This document shows, piece by piece, positions 1 through 12,034 of a stretch of 64,000 bases of DNA. The position numbers and the translations under genes were made by a program. This DNA is from Neoarius graeffei (taxonomy: Eukaryota > Chordata > Actinopteri > Siluriformes > Ariidae). Positions within the stretch are counted from its first letter, which is position 1; each line of letters starts with the position of its first letter. The stretch is from positions 66,235,741-66,299,740 of the forward strand of contig NC_083577.1 in the NCBI RefSeq assembly GCF_027579695.1, given 5' to 3'. The notes beneath the pieces were generated by a model that worked only from the letters and a program-made list of their open reading frames with translations, searched no databases and was not told where the DNA came from.

Positions 1-512
1 TGGAAGGATGAAGAATGGAGAAAGAGGGATGAGCAAAAGAAAGAGCACAAGGAGAGAGATGAAATGGCTTTAGCATTCATTTTGAGTAGAGAGACAGGTC
101 CTATTAACATTTAACAGCATTTGTGCAACTTGGTGCGGAGGTTATGATGCAAATGAGGGAGAATTAAAAGTGGCCAGGGGTTTGGCATTGATGGATTGCA
201 GTCTGGCAATGTTCACACTTCTCAGTGTCCATCAGAGGCGATTACTATGTAATTAAAGCTTATTTCTGGACTCTCCGCTGCATAATTACTTTGTGAATGT
301 AGCCATCATCTAAAAGCTAGCAAAAAATGTTTGAGCGTTTAGTCCGGCAGTCATTTTCACCAGCTTGTGTCAGATATAGCCATCAGACAGTGCAAAAGAA
401 CTGTCACTTTTAATAAGAGGCAAAAAATTAAATGAAACAGTATGCTTATTATGGAAAAATTAGGCTTTCAAGAGTCCTTTCGCATATTTGCATAATTTAT
501 TCTCCTTTTTTT

Positions 513-513
<1 letters not shown>

Positions 514-554
<41 letters not shown>
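514..554. repeat. (CT)n microsatellite
   Basis: An uninterrupted CT dinucleotide run of about 20 units. Confidence 0.95.
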
Positions 555-557
<3 letters not shown>

Positions 558-698
558 CCAAGCTTTAGGCAATTTCCCTCACATTTAAATAGATTGCACA
601 TTTAAGGCTACTTAAGGAAAATTATCACTTTGCATATTTTAATTGTTATGAAGGAAGTGATTTGAGAGAGGTCTGTGCCTCATCTTCTTGAGCGGAAC

Positions 699-702
<4 letters not shown>

Positions 703-757
<55 letters not shown>
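703..757. repeat. (TG)n(AG)n compound microsatellite
   Basis: About 15 TG units pass directly into about 12 AG units. The open frame reading CVCVCV...ERERER across it is only the repeat translated. Confidence 0.95.
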
Positions 758-1452
758 TGTGAGCACTGGATGCTGTGCTGTCGCAGATAACCCCCAAGTT
801 CACACACATCCACTCGACTTTCATCAGAATGCTAATGAGGAAGCTAACACTAGGACAAAAAGATCTCTGATATTTACAAAATAGGCACTAATAACTGGAG
901 TGTAATTTGTTTGATACAACTTTATTTTCCTCTCGGATTAGTTTATGTTTGATAAATCGCCTTTGTTTGGAACTCGAATGAAGGAGAAAGCTCTGGACAC
1001 AAACACACCTCACACACATCACACAGAGAAATCCATTGAATGTGTATTGTACCAGCTACAGTGTTTAGTCTAAGTTTGCTTCTTATTTGATGCAATATCT
1101 TCTTAGACGATGAGTATTTTTTTCCCTTACATAATAGATCGTGGACACACATTCATATGTATAATTGCCATGGAATGTTAAATCCACTTTATGTAGAGTT
1201 AGAGAGCTTCAGAGTGATTCAATGTCAGACTGAGGTGGATACCAGCTACAAACAGAGGGGGAGCTGTATGTTAAGGCAGCAAGAAATACTTTACTATTAA
1301 GAATGATATTTGCTTGCTGGGTTTCAGTCACGTGACTTTTCTTAGCGGTTTTATCAGAAGTGAAATAGCTGGTGGTCTAAACGGCTGCCGTAGTGCAAAC
1401 AACTAGCGATAACTTATCAGCGTATGCTCGTAATCTAGAAGCCACTGCTCGC

Positions 1453-1909
1453 TTTAGATATATTCAGAAGATTGCTATGTGCAATGGAATAGACTCCTAC
1501 AGTCTGGGAAAGAAGGATTTGTCATATGATCTCGAAAACTACCCTTCAGTCGAGTTCCCCGACATCCTTCTACACCGCAAAACAGATGAAAGCGTGGAAG
1601 AGTATGGAGGCTTACAACTTTTTTGTATGTGGCTGGGTAAAGGACCTCGGTGTCAAGTCGCTGCCGAATTAATCCTGTATTGTTTTTGCCCGTGCAAGTA
1701 TTTTTTTTAAGCTTTTCATTCGCATCTGTACAATGAAGCGCTGCAAGTTGAAGTGTAAACAAACAACAGTTCGCTTGATTCTCACTTGTGTTGGCTCTTA
1801 TCTCTCAGGTAAATCATTCACTAAGACAATCAGAAACCCCTTTAAAGACCTGGATCTTAGTTAAACAAGACGGAGAAGTGATCACGGCGTGTTGTAACTG
1901 TATGGCTGG
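1453..1909 (+). pseudogene. Two exons of a transposon-borne protein with a SWIM-type CxC motif (broken)
   Basis: Exon 1 (about 1453-1693) encodes a domain that begins RFRYIQKI and ends with a FFVCGWVKDLG segment. It is homologous to the exons at 32450-31959 and 35271-34924. Exon 2 (1809-1909) encodes a segment ending [10 protein letters not shown], which fits the first CxC half of a SWIM zinc finger. The intron is 1694-1808, starts GCAAGT and ends CTCAG, so it is a GC-AG intron in phase 0; exon 2 is followed by the donor GTAAGA. The copy is dead: about 26 bp is missing at 1561-1566 compared with the copy near 32270, which shifts the frame, and there is an in-frame TAA before the intron. The exons with the second half of the finger and any nuclease domain are absent. 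My recall is that full-length fish relatives continue into a YqaJ-like nuclease domain, but that part is not in this window. Confidence 0.6.
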
Positions 1910-2066
1910 GTAAGAATTTTGTCACGACCTTCATGCATATGGACTTTGTGAGGAGTGAGGAGTAAACAAAGAAACAGCTGGGGACTTTAGCAATTCGTGA
2001 CTAAAAAAAGTACCATAAAATAAGGAAACACAGCAAGAAAAGTATTTGGAAAACACTAAGGACATA

Positions 2067-3501
2067 CAGTGGCATGCAAAAGTTTGGGCACCTGACATGG
2101 TCAGTACCTAGTAACACCCCCTTTGGCAAGTATCACAGCTTGTAAACACTTTTTGTAGCCAGCTAATAATCTTTCAGTTCTTACCTGGGGGATTTTCGCG
2201 CATTCGTCCTTGCAAAAGGCTTCCAGTTCTACAAGTTTCTTGGGCTGTCTTGCATGCACTGCTCTTTTGAGATCTATCCACAGATTTTCAATGATGTTTA
2301 GGTCGGGGGACTGTGAGGGCCAGGGCAAAACCTTCAGCTTGTGCCTCTTGAGGTATTCCATTGTAGATTTTGAGGTGTGTTTTGGATCATCATCTTATTG
2401 TAGGACCCATCCTCTTTTTAACTTCAACTTTTTTACAGATGGTGTGATGTTTGCTTCCAGAATTTGCTGGTATTTATTCAAATCCATGCTTCCCTCGACC
2501 AATGAAATGTGCCCTGTGCCACTGGTTGCAACACAACCCCAAAGCATGATCGATCCACACCCACACTTCAGAGTTGGAGAGGTGTTCTTTTCCTGGAATT
2601 TGGCACCCTTTTTTCTCCAAACATACCTTTGCACATTGTGGCCAAAAGGTTCTATTTTGATTTCATCAGTCCACAGGACTTGTTTCCAAAATGCATCAGG
2701 CTTATTTAGATGTTCATTTGCAAACTTCAGACACTGAATTTTGTGGCTAGGACGCAGGAAAGGTTTTCTTCTGATGACTCTCTCATGAAGGTCATATTTG
2801 TTCAGGTGTCGCTGCATAGTAGAACAGTGCACCACCACTCCAGAGTCTGCTAAATCTTTCTGAAGGTCTTTTGCAGTCAAACAGGGGTTTTTATTTGCTT
2901 TTCTAGCAATCCAACGAGCAGTTCTTTCAGAAAGTTTTCTTCATCTTCCAGACCTCACCTTGATCTCTGCTGTTTCTGTTAACTGCCATTTCTTAATTAC
3001 AATACAATCTGAGGAAACAGTGACCTAAAAACACTTTGCTACATTCTTGTAGCCTTCTCCTGCTTTGTGAGCATCAATTATTTTATTATTCAGAATGCGA
3101 GGGAGTTGCTTAGAGGAGCCCATGGCTGTTGATTTTAGGGACAAGTTTGAGGAGTCAGAGAACTTATACAGCTTTGAAATCTGCATCATCTGACCTTTCC
3201 TAATGAAGAATTTGAACAAGCCACAGCTCAAGGAGCTAATTAAGGTCTGGAACCTTGGTAAAAGTTACCTGAGAACTCAAATGTATTGGGGCGCCCAAAC
3301 TTTCGCATGGTGTTCCTTTTCTTTTTTCACTCTCCAATTGTACAAAACAAAAATAATACACAAATCCTGCATAAAACGCTGAAAAGAAATGTCTCGTCTT
3401 TACCTTTATGCCTTTTGGTGATCAGTTCATCTTCTGCTCACTTAACTATTCACAGTAACAGACATTTTCAGCAAGGGTGCCCAAACTTTTGCATGCCACT
3501 G
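2067..3501 (-). mobile_element. Tc1-like transposon nested in the 1314-3859 element
   Basis: The ends CAGTGGCATGCAAAAGTTTG and its inverse at 3482-3501 are near-perfect terminal inverted repeats, flanked by TA at 2065-2066 and 3502-3503. The transposase remnant lies on the minus strand. Confidence 0.92.
2101..3123 (-). pseudogene. Tc1-type (DD34E) transposase, inactivated
   Basis: The start codon at 3123 begins MGSSKQLPRI and leads into an N-terminal helix-turn-helix region that is cut by TAG at 3027-3025. The central part (2880-2395) carries the WTDE motif with the first catalytic Asp. It ends at a TAA where the conserved QQDNDPKH block should begin. The frame then resumes with a DPKHTSKS-like block and the C-terminal SPDLNIIENLW block holding the catalytic Glu (2361-2101). 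All three acidic positions are still readable, but at least two stops and a frame change around 2880-3024 prevent a full product. It is an old copy whose function was cut-and-paste transposition. Confidence 0.88.
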
Positions 3502-4035
3502 TAGCTGAGAGGGATATACAAACCTTTCACCAAGTGATCACTGCAAACTCAAGCATGCTTCGACTCGGTTTCCTTCGATTTCAGTGAGAGGTTCAAAAGC
3601 CACCTTTCTTGACGTCTTTTTGTGAAATCCTGTGTTCATTCACCCTTTATTAGTTCATGGGGAACCCTGAAGAAACTTTTATCAGTTTCACAGTTTGATC
3701 GATTCGAACAACCTAAAACAACGCAAGCATAAACCATTTTTCATGCGAACAATGCACCTTCTCCGTGCAAACGCTTTGTCAACTGAGTTTTGGTAGACCA
3801 CCAACTAAAGTTTTGAATAACTAATGAGGCGGATGTGACGTCACGTGAAACCCAGCAATAGAGATAGCAAAATCTTTCTACAAATAATAACTGATTCAAT
3901 ATGGATTTGAAAATAGGTCATTATCTGGATGAAGTTGTAATTTAGAATCAGAAAGTAAGCAGTCAATTCCCAAAACTAAAGTTCTTGGGCTTGTTAATAT
4001 AATCAGGTAATATATTTAATAAGAACAGAAGCCTC

Positions 4036-4772
4036 TTAAAGGAACAGTCCACTGTATTTCCATAATGAAATATGCTCTTACCTGAATTGAGACAAGCTGC
4101 TTCGTACCTATCCGAGCTTTGCGCGACCTCCCAGTCAGTCAGACGCAGTCAGACGCACTGTCACTCCTGTTAGCAATGTAGCTAGGCTCAGTATGGCCAA
4201 CGGTATTTTTTGGGGCTGTAGTTAGATGTGACCAAACTCTTCCGCGTTTTTCCTGTTTACATAGGTTTATATGACCAGTGATATGAAACAAGTTCAGTTA
4301 CACAAATTGAAATGTAGCGATTTTCTATGCTATGGAAAGTCTGCACTATAATGACAGGTGTACTAACACCTTCTGCGCGCTTCGGCAGCACATTGATATC
4401 TGAGCTCCATATCAATGCGCTGCCGAAGCGCGCAGAAGGTGTTAGTACGCCTGTAATTATAGTGCAGACTTTCCATAGCATAGAAAATCGCTACGTTTCA
4501 ATTTGTGTAACTGAACTTTTTTCATATCACTGGTCATATAAACCTATGTAAACAGGAAAAACGCGGAAGAGTTTGGTCACATCTAACTACAGCCCCAAAA
4601 AATACCATTGGCCATACTGAGCCTAGCTACATTGCTAACAGGAGTGACAGCGCGTCTGACTGCGTCTGACTAACTGGGAGGTCACGTAAAGCTCGGATAG
4701 GTACGGAGCAGCTCGTCTCAATTCAGATAAGAGCATATTTCATTATGGAAATACGGTGGATTGTTCCTTTAA
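4036..4772. mobile_element. TTAA-flanked near-palindromic element, copy 1
   Basis: The element starts TTAAAGGAACAGTCCAC and ends with the reverse complement. Both ends carry TTAA, the target duplication used by piggyBac- and Kolobok-type transposons. The two halves are reverse complements along almost the whole ~730 bp, meeting at an asymmetric core near 4390-4420. The mirrored 74-codon frames on both strands are only translations of the palindrome. Other copies lie at 48605-49337 and 53455-54191. Confidence 0.9.
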
Positions 4773-4979
4773 GGCCAGAGAAGTCCACTTTCTCAAAAAC
4801 ATGGCTCTTGGTGATTTTCTATAATACAACCCCTGGCATAAATGATGGCATCACCACATTAGCGGATGTTCACCCATCTTTTCATAAATTTGTAGCAAAT
4901 AGGCAAATCACAGATATGACACACATTTAAAAAAATTGTTTAGTCTCTTAAACCCAGTACTGGATGTCGAGTTCTCAGC

Positions 4980-5400
4980 GCCAAAGGTGAACATGACTAC
5001 CCAGTTTGTTATTGGAGAAAGGAGCAAAAGCCAGCATCTGTGATGGTATGGGGTGCATCAGTGCCCACGGCATGGGTGAGCTGCATGTGTGTGAAGGTAC
5101 CATTGATATATTGGGGCATATATTGGGATTTTAGAGAGACATATTCATCAAGGTGAAGTCTCCTGGGAAGTCCATGCTTATTTCAGCAGGACAATGCCAG
5201 GTCTCATTCTGCACAGGTCTCATTCTGCACAGGTTACAACAACGTGGCTTCATAGACACAGAGTGCATGTGCTTGACTGGCCTGCTGCCAGTCCAGATCG
5301 CTCTCCTATTGAGAATGTTTGGCGCATCATGAAGAGGAGAATCAGACAACGGTGAACATGGACTGTTGAGTAGCTGAAGTCTTGTATCAAGCAAGAATGG
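4980..5400 (+). pseudogene. Tc1-type transposase C-terminal fragment (inner relic)
   Basis: In shifting plus-strand frames one can read a MVWG-like block, the QQDNARSHSA block with a catalytic Asp, and a SPDRSPIENVW block with the catalytic Glu. A 16-bp tandem duplication near 5203-5234 and several other shifts break the frame. The N-terminal DNA-binding half is missing. Confidence 0.72.
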
Positions 5401-5956
5401 ATAAAAATTCCAATTTCAAAACTGCAACAATGAGTATCCTCAGATCCTATATGATTAAAAAGTGTTATTAAAAAGAAAAGTGATGTAACACAATGGTAAT
5501 AATGCCTCTGTTCCAATCTTTTTTTTTTTGAGTATGCTGCAGGCATCAAGTTCTAACTTCATATATATTTACAAAATACAATTAAGTTGATCAGTAAAAC
5601 TATTGAAAAGCTTTTGTTTGTACTTTTGTCAGTTAAATAAAGGTTCACATGAAAGAACAACTCACAGATTTTTGTTTTTATTGCATTTTGGAAAATATTC
5701 CAACTTTTCTGGAAATGAGGTTTGTAAATTAAATTATTTTAATTAATGGCATCTTTTTTCCAGATCAAGCAGAGAAAGAACATATGGAATCACTCAATGT
5801 TAGTAGGAAAAAAACAACAACATGGACTCACCTTGTAATTTGCATTTCGAAAACAAATACTGGCACAAGTCTAAAAATGCAAATTAGGCTGCAGTTAAAA
5901 GAGAATACTTACAGACATTGAGGAGCTGTTGGACTTGGCCAATTGACAAATTATAT

Positions 5957-6390
5957 AGAGTTGCATGTTAGGTAAAGGACTGGGGCAATGGCAACCATTC
6001 CTTCAACAATCAATACACAGGTGTACATTGAAATTTTGGATACTTTTCTCATTCTGTTGATGGAAATGGGTTTGGAAATAATGATGATGATGATGTCATT
6101 TTTCAGAATGATAATGCATCTTGCCCTAGAGCAGAGTGTTCAAGCTTTTCTTCAGGAAAGGCATGTCAGCTCAATGACGTGGCCAGCAAACAGTCCAGAT
6201 CTCAATCTGATGGTGGAAATTAAAAAAAAAAAAAGTCCATGACAAGGCTCCATCCTGCAAGGCTGATCTGTCAACCACTATTCAAGAATGTTGGAACCAG
6301 CTTGATGGAGAATATTGTTTTTCATTCTTGAAGTACACACCTCAAAGTATTCAGGCCATCATAAAACCCTATGTACAATATGTACATCAT
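5957..6390 (+). pseudogene. Tc1/mariner-type transposase C-terminal fragment (outer relic)
   Basis: A FQNDNASC block with a catalytic Asp is followed by WPANSPDLNLM, then an A-rich frameshifted stretch and a KADLSTTIQECWNQL-like tail. The position normally held by the IE-LW glutamate motif is damaged. It belongs to a different family from the fragment at 4980-5400. Confidence 0.7.
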
Positions 6391-6713
6391 ATGTACAAAT
6401 TGTGATTTTGTTGTTGTTGTTTTTATTATTGTTCATGATGATGATTCCATATTGTTTTTCCTCAACATTGAGTGATTCCATATTTTTTCCTTAAGTTGAT
6501 CTGGGAAAAAAATCACATTAATTCAAATAATTGAATAAAATTTCTTTGAGTTATGCTTCAGGAAGCCTGAATGTTCAGTTATTAAACAAAAACTATTTTG
6601 TCTTGTGTGATTTTTTGCTTTTGTTTGTTTTTTTTTATTTTATGATTTGTTCATTTTCTACAAATGAACATCCTTTAACTGTGTTGATGCCATCATTTTT
6701 GTCAGGGGTTGTA

Positions 6714-7414
6714 TGACCCACATTTCGTGAATTTATGCATGAATAGAAATTCTTAGTTTCATGAAAGAATCTATAATTTAAATCTTATTTTATTAAAAAA
6801 TAGATTAAATGATTGTTCAAGTATGAAACCTGATCATTATCACGTTAAAAGATCCAAAGAACATTTCTGTAGACATGATTAAATGGAAGATCATATGCAC
6901 TCAAAGAAGGGAGAAAAACTAAAGCATACTAACCATAACATCCCTGACAGCACAACTGGGTTTGGAGCTGAATTTATTTGTGTTGCAGTCAGACAATACT
7001 GACAATACATTCAATTTAAAGATTAAAAAAATCTGGCTGAAATGAAATAAAAGCTTGCTTAATTATGTAGTCAGTAAGTGCATACAGTGATGACTGTTTT
7101 AAATTAATCTTTATAAAAAGATAAAGGTATCTGAATGCCTTTACCAGTGATGTAAAGAAGTTACATACTCATACTTTAAGTTTTAAGTTGTTTCTATAAT
7201 ACCAGTAATAAACAGATTGAGAATAAATGCATTATTAAATGTTAAGATTAAATGTTTTATATTTTTATAAAAATGAATTTGCAATATTAAAATGTAAGTT
7301 TTAAACCATATTTACCCTAAATAAATATTGGAATGTATTAAACATCTTAATAAATATTGAGATGGTACTGATTAATCATAGGGGAAGATGAAAGACTAAA
7401 TATACACGTATGTA
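6714..7414. other. AT-rich non-coding sequence, nothing recognised
   Basis: No exon, SINE head or transposon end could be identified in this very AT-rich stretch. Confidence 0.4.
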
Positions 7415-7434
7415 TACACACACACACACACACG

Positions 7435-7527
<93 letters not shown>
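7415..7527. repeat. Compound (CA)(TC)(TA) microsatellite
   Basis: About 9 CA units, about 21 TC units and about 25 TA units follow each other and run directly into a MITE. Confidence 0.93.
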
Positions 7528-8187
<660 letters not shown>

Positions 8188-9382
8188 TATATGGACACTA
8201 CCTACTGTTATTTAAAGAACTGTTGTAGCCCAAGAGTCATCTGGGAACCTGGGATCTGTCTCGCTCCATCCAGATAATGACCCAAATAATAATATCAATT
8301 TAAATAGATCAAAACTGCTTCATCAAACATGTTGAGATGTTTTATTAAATTCTGTGCCACCCGACTAATGACATGTGACGTGCAATCAGAGAAAATGCAT
8401 TTGGAAGAATGTCACATGTACTGTGATATAATTTAAGCGATGCACAAGGAAATGCAACATGTACATGTAAGAGTCCTCTTTGATGCTCTGAAATGCTTTT
8501 CATCAAAAGGTAAAAATCAATCGGTGAATGATTCAGCACAGGAAGAGTGACCAACGTCGAGGAAAAGGTTCAGATATGAAGTTCTCAGCCGCAGAGCAGA
8601 AATTATGTCGAGTTTGATAACCACTGAGGCAGTTGTCCTTGTATTACAAATAAAAAGCCATCAAAAAGAAAATGAAAAAAGTGTCTGTGTACCACAAATA
8701 TGTAGCACACTTCAAAATTATGTATTTATGTTTGATATATAATATCTTAATGCACAATATAAACATACTGTATGTGCTTCAGCACATAAGGAACAGACTG
8801 AAATGACAAATATGAACACGGAAGAAGACACCTTGACAAAAGGACGAAAAAAAACATCTCCCATCATCATTCCTTCATCTGCTGCTCTGATAACCTTTGT
8901 GTTTGTGATTGTGCTGGAGCGTGTTGGCGGTGTCTCTGAGGGGAACCCTGCTGAATTGCATCCATTAGGAGAGGCTTCTTTTAATGTGCACGACTGTGGA
9001 AATGACACACAGCCGATCACAAATGAAACAGCGACGGGCTCCAAATGCACCTAGTTCCCCAGTGTTAATTGTACAGCAGCAACCTACGCACAAAGCATCT
9101 ACTACATAATTATGCCTTCAATATGAAAAATCAAAAGCATTAATGTCTTATTTATAACAAAATGAAGAAAAATAAAAAAAAAGAAAGCGATAAAACAAAT
9201 TGTATTCATGGTGTGCAGTAAATTTGGGGAACTTGATAAGAGTCACCTTTCAAGATAATACTTAGTGAGGAGTGATGAGCACTCTGAATATTTTAAGAGT
9301 AAGAGTTTAAAGAAGAAAATGTTGATGAATATTTGTTGTAAATAAAGATGTGCACTAAAAGTTTCCATTTCTAAAACAGTAA
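8188..9382. other. Non-coding, no recognised gene
   Basis: Short open frames at 8718-9054 occur on both strands over the same bases without splice signals or recognisable domains, and I do not call them genes. The sequence is unique-looking and could include conserved non-coding DNA. Confidence 0.4.
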
Positions 9383-9640
9383 GTCCATCCATTATCTATA
9401 ACGCTTATCCGTCAGTGCGTAAGCTGGAGCCAATCCCATTTAACTTCAGGTGAGAGGCAGGGTACACCCTGGGCAGGTCGCGAATATATCATAGGGCTAA
9501 CACAGAGATGATCAACCATTCACACCTATGGGCAATTCAGAGGAGCCAGGTGATCTGGACTGCGGGAGAAAACTGGAAAGAAAAACCACAGTGGGCCACA
9601 AGTTTCGAACCCAGAACCTTCTTGCTGTGAGGTGAGAAAA
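9383..9640 (-). mobile_element. Degraded tRNA-derived SINE (GGCACGGTGGTG family)
   Basis: Reverse-strand matches to the fish SINE are visible: the ATCCATTATCT tail, a GGGTACACCCTGG block and a terminal GAACCCAGAACCTTCTTGCTG block. It is the most diverged copy in the window. Confidence 0.75.
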
Positions 9641-9734
9641 AAGGATTTTATTATTGACTAATGGTGGGGTAAAAAAATAAATAAATAAAAAAGCTGCACT
9701 TAGCTCTTAAGATATTTGGAAGGATCCACATTAT

Positions 9735-10235
9735 AATGAATTATTCTATCCACATTCACTGGATATGAGCATTCACACACTCTGATTGGCTACTCTACTA
9801 CTAGGCTATCAGCTCATACACCATAAGTAGAGAAAAGCAAAATGGCGGAGCGTGTTGCTGAACAAACCGAGGATGAAATAAAAACTCTACTCGAAAATAA
9901 AATCCCCAAAAATACAAAAACAAAGCAACAAAATATGGAATAAAAGTATTTGATGGTAAGAATGTATTTTTTTCAAGGATTATTATTATCGCATTTTTCA
10001 CAAATTGCTACTGTCCTTTCGCTAGTTTGTTTACATTCTAAGTGGAAATGATTTTGTTGGACGTTTTGTATAATGTTTTTATTTATCGAATTGGCAGAAA
10101 AATAAAAATGCTCTGTTTCTCAAAATCCAGTGAATGTGGATAGAATAAAACAGTTATTCCACTCAATCTCGTTGTACATGGCTTATACAGTAGCTATCAG
10201 CTTGTGTACGACTCGATTTTGTGGAATAATTGTTA
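9735..10235 (+). mobile_element. Non-autonomous element with inverted ends (copy A)
   Basis: The sequence TTCTATCCACATTCACTGGA near 9743 recurs inverted near 10125-10146, and a second inverted pair (ATTCCAC...GTGGAAT) lies at 10151-10232. The same arrangement occurs in reverse orientation at 23640-24345. The family is not identified. Confidence 0.6.
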
Positions 10236-10696
10236 AATGCCACATACATACATGTTGATATGTGAACTTCAGTGCTGATATACTGGTGTATAAACTAGTA
10301 TTAGATAATTGATGCTTGAATATGCTAATCAACCCTCTCCTTCAAATACCTAAGGGTTAAACACCGCACATGTCGTCATCTAGGCTAAAACCTCGACCTT
10401 CCAGTTCATGGTCACGTTCTCGGACCAGTACTGCATTACAGAGGCTCAAGACAAAAATCTCCTTCTTATACAGCAGTTTAACATGTGTACAGATTGTTAG
10501 ACTGGACAACTGTAGTTGAAAATATCTCCTAGATAGCACCTGGGGGTGGATCTCATTTAATAGATAGGAAGAAGTCATTAAAAATGCAGCAGCAGCTTTT
10601 TCCTCTTGAACTTTATTCTGTCACCACATCGCTGTTGGATGCTTGATTCTGATTAGTTAGAAGGTGATTAGTCAATGCAAGGCTGCATATGAGCTT

Positions 10697-11058
10697 CCAT
10701 CCATTATCTGTAGCCGCTTACCCTGTGCAGGGTTGCAGGCAAGCTGGAGCCTATCCCAGCTGACTATGGGTGAGAGGCGGGGTACACCCTGGACAAGTCG
10801 CCAAGTTATCGCAGGGCTGACGCATAGAGACAAACACTCAAACATCTCATCTCACCTACAGTTAATTTAGAGCCACCAATTAGCCTAACCTGCATGTCTT
10901 TGGACTGGGGGGAAACCGGAGCACCAGAGGAAGCCCATGCAGACACGGGGAGAACATACAAATTCCACACAGAAAGGCCCCTGTCAGCCACTGGGCTTGA
11001 ACCCAGAACTTTCTTGCTGTAAGGCGACAGTGCTAACCACTACACGACCGTGTCGCCT
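10697..11058 (-). mobile_element. tRNA-derived SINE
   Basis: A full-length minus-strand copy runs from the ATCCATTATCTGTAG tail to the tRNA-like head. It is flanked by a 12-bp duplication with two mismatches, GCATATGAGCTT (10685-10696) and GCACATGAACTT (11059-11070). Confidence 0.9.
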
Positions 11059-11454
11059 GCACATGAACTTGTCATCCATTATATTTCTATAGTCACAACT
11101 TAACAGGGACTTGTATGGCGGACACTCTAAATAAACGTAATTTTAAAAAGTAATTGTAATTGGGTTTTTTTCTGAGTTTATTTCGCATCTTTTTGGAAGG
11201 AGTCTACAGTGTCAGCACTTTGTAACAGTCAGAGGTAAAGCTGCAACTTTACGTTTTCCAACATGGGTAAGTCTTCAGGATGGATGGCTTTATGATTTGT
11301 AGTTTCTCAAAAACATGAGAAGCTGTGTTTTTTTTTTCTTTTGTTGTATTAACTTCAAGGCAGGAAAAACATGACAGTGGTGAGGGAACAACCATTTATA
11401 ACTGTTAGAATAAATACACAGGTGATTGTAGGAAATTGCGGACGCTCATTGGTT

Positions 11455-11648
11455 GAAAAACTCTCGCAGTTACCAGAGGATCAGCCCCCCACTGTAACCC
11501 TAGCTGTATAGGCGGGAAGCCGAGGGCTGTAGAAGCAGAGATTGGCACCACCCAATGTGCCTAAAGCGCCTGGTTAGTACTGGGACAGGAGACTGCCTGG
11601 GAAGACCAGGTCCTGGCACAGGAGGGACTTTGACTTTTTTTTTTTTTT
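11455..11648 (+). mobile_element. SINE fragment containing a 5S rRNA-like segment
   Basis: The body CCAGAGGATCAGCCCCCCAC is shared with 62260-62290. At 11568-11615 a segment beginning GCCTGGTTAGTACT and continuing GGAGACTGCCTGGGAA resembles the 3' half of vertebrate 5S rRNA, including its internal promoter region. A T-rich stretch follows at 11634-11648. Confidence 0.7.
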
Positions 11649-11864
11649 GATGGTTGAGAAATTCACACTATTTCTCGATAATCACTTTGAGCGACTCGGC
11701 AAAATGGCGGCCAATCACTTTGTCACTGTAAGTGAGTGAGTATTACAAATTATGAAAGAAAATTCAGTTATTAAAAGCACTAAAGATGCTACAAAGTTTG
11801 GTCTAAAATGATCCAAAGGTAAGGTGGAATTGTGATTTATTTTGTCTATTTCAAAGCAAAGGAA

Positions 11865-12034
11865 GCCACGGCCTAATGGATTGAGAAGCAGCATTGGGAC
11901 TAAAAGGTCACCGGTTTGATTCCCTGGACCAGCAGGAATGGCTGAAGTGCCCTTGAGCAAGGCACTGAACCCCTATCTACTCTCGAGGCTGCTCTGGGTA
12001 TGGTGTCTGTCGCTCTGGATAAGAGCGTAATGTA
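11865..12034 (+). mobile_element. tRNA-derived SINE, second family
   Basis: The head GCCACGGCCTAATGG fits an A box, GGTTTGATTCC fits a B box, and the body CCCTTGAGCAAGGCAC with the tail CTGGATAAGAGCGT is shared with the copy at 52584-52775. Confidence 0.75.

Larger units (their letters stand above)
1..1313. other. Non-coding, no gene seen; two microsatellites
   Basis: No convincing coding exon or recognised transposon was found. The stretch is AT-rich unique-looking sequence with runs of Pax/homeodomain-like AT motifs that could be regulatory, but nothing specific can be supported beyond the two microsatellites listed separately. Confidence 0.5.
1314..3859 (+). mobile_element. DNA transposon relic carrying a SWIM/YqaJ-type gene fragment, split by a Tc1 element
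   Basis: The left end (TTGCTGGGTTTCAGTCACGT) and right end (reverse complement TTGCTGGGTTTCACGTGACG) form terminal inverted repeats. Between them lie two exons of a multicopy gene (1453-1909) and a separately bounded Tc1 insertion (2067-3501). A related right end is seen at 31691 and a related core (TTTCAC-TGACGTCACA) at 34114, so this is a family. No clear target site duplication was found. The superfamily is not identified. Without the Tc1 insert the copy would be about 1.1 kb, so it is a deleted, non-autonomous derivative. Confidence 0.65.
4827..6711 (+). mobile_element. Composite Tc1/mariner-type relic
   Basis: The ends CAACCCCTGGCATAAATGAT and the inverse of CAACCCCTGACAAAAATGAT are flanked by TA at 4825-4826 and 6712-6713. 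Inside, roughly 4930-5727 looks like a second Tc1-type element of another family; its right end (GGAAAATATTCCAACTTTTC, then a TTTCTGGAAATGAGG-like stretch) is present, but its left end is not recognisable. The outer element's own transposase remnant lies at about 5957-6390. Confidence 0.65.

Noticed and set aside
4257..4551. Paired 74-residue proteins on both strands in each TTAA element
   Set aside because: They are mirror translations of a palindrome and are repeated at all three copies.
8718..9054. Opposing 110- and 83-residue frames as a small gene
   Set aside because: Both strands are open over the same bases with no domain or splice support.
11568..11615. Functional 5S rRNA gene
   Set aside because: Only the 3' half is present, with several mismatches and embedded in a SINE.
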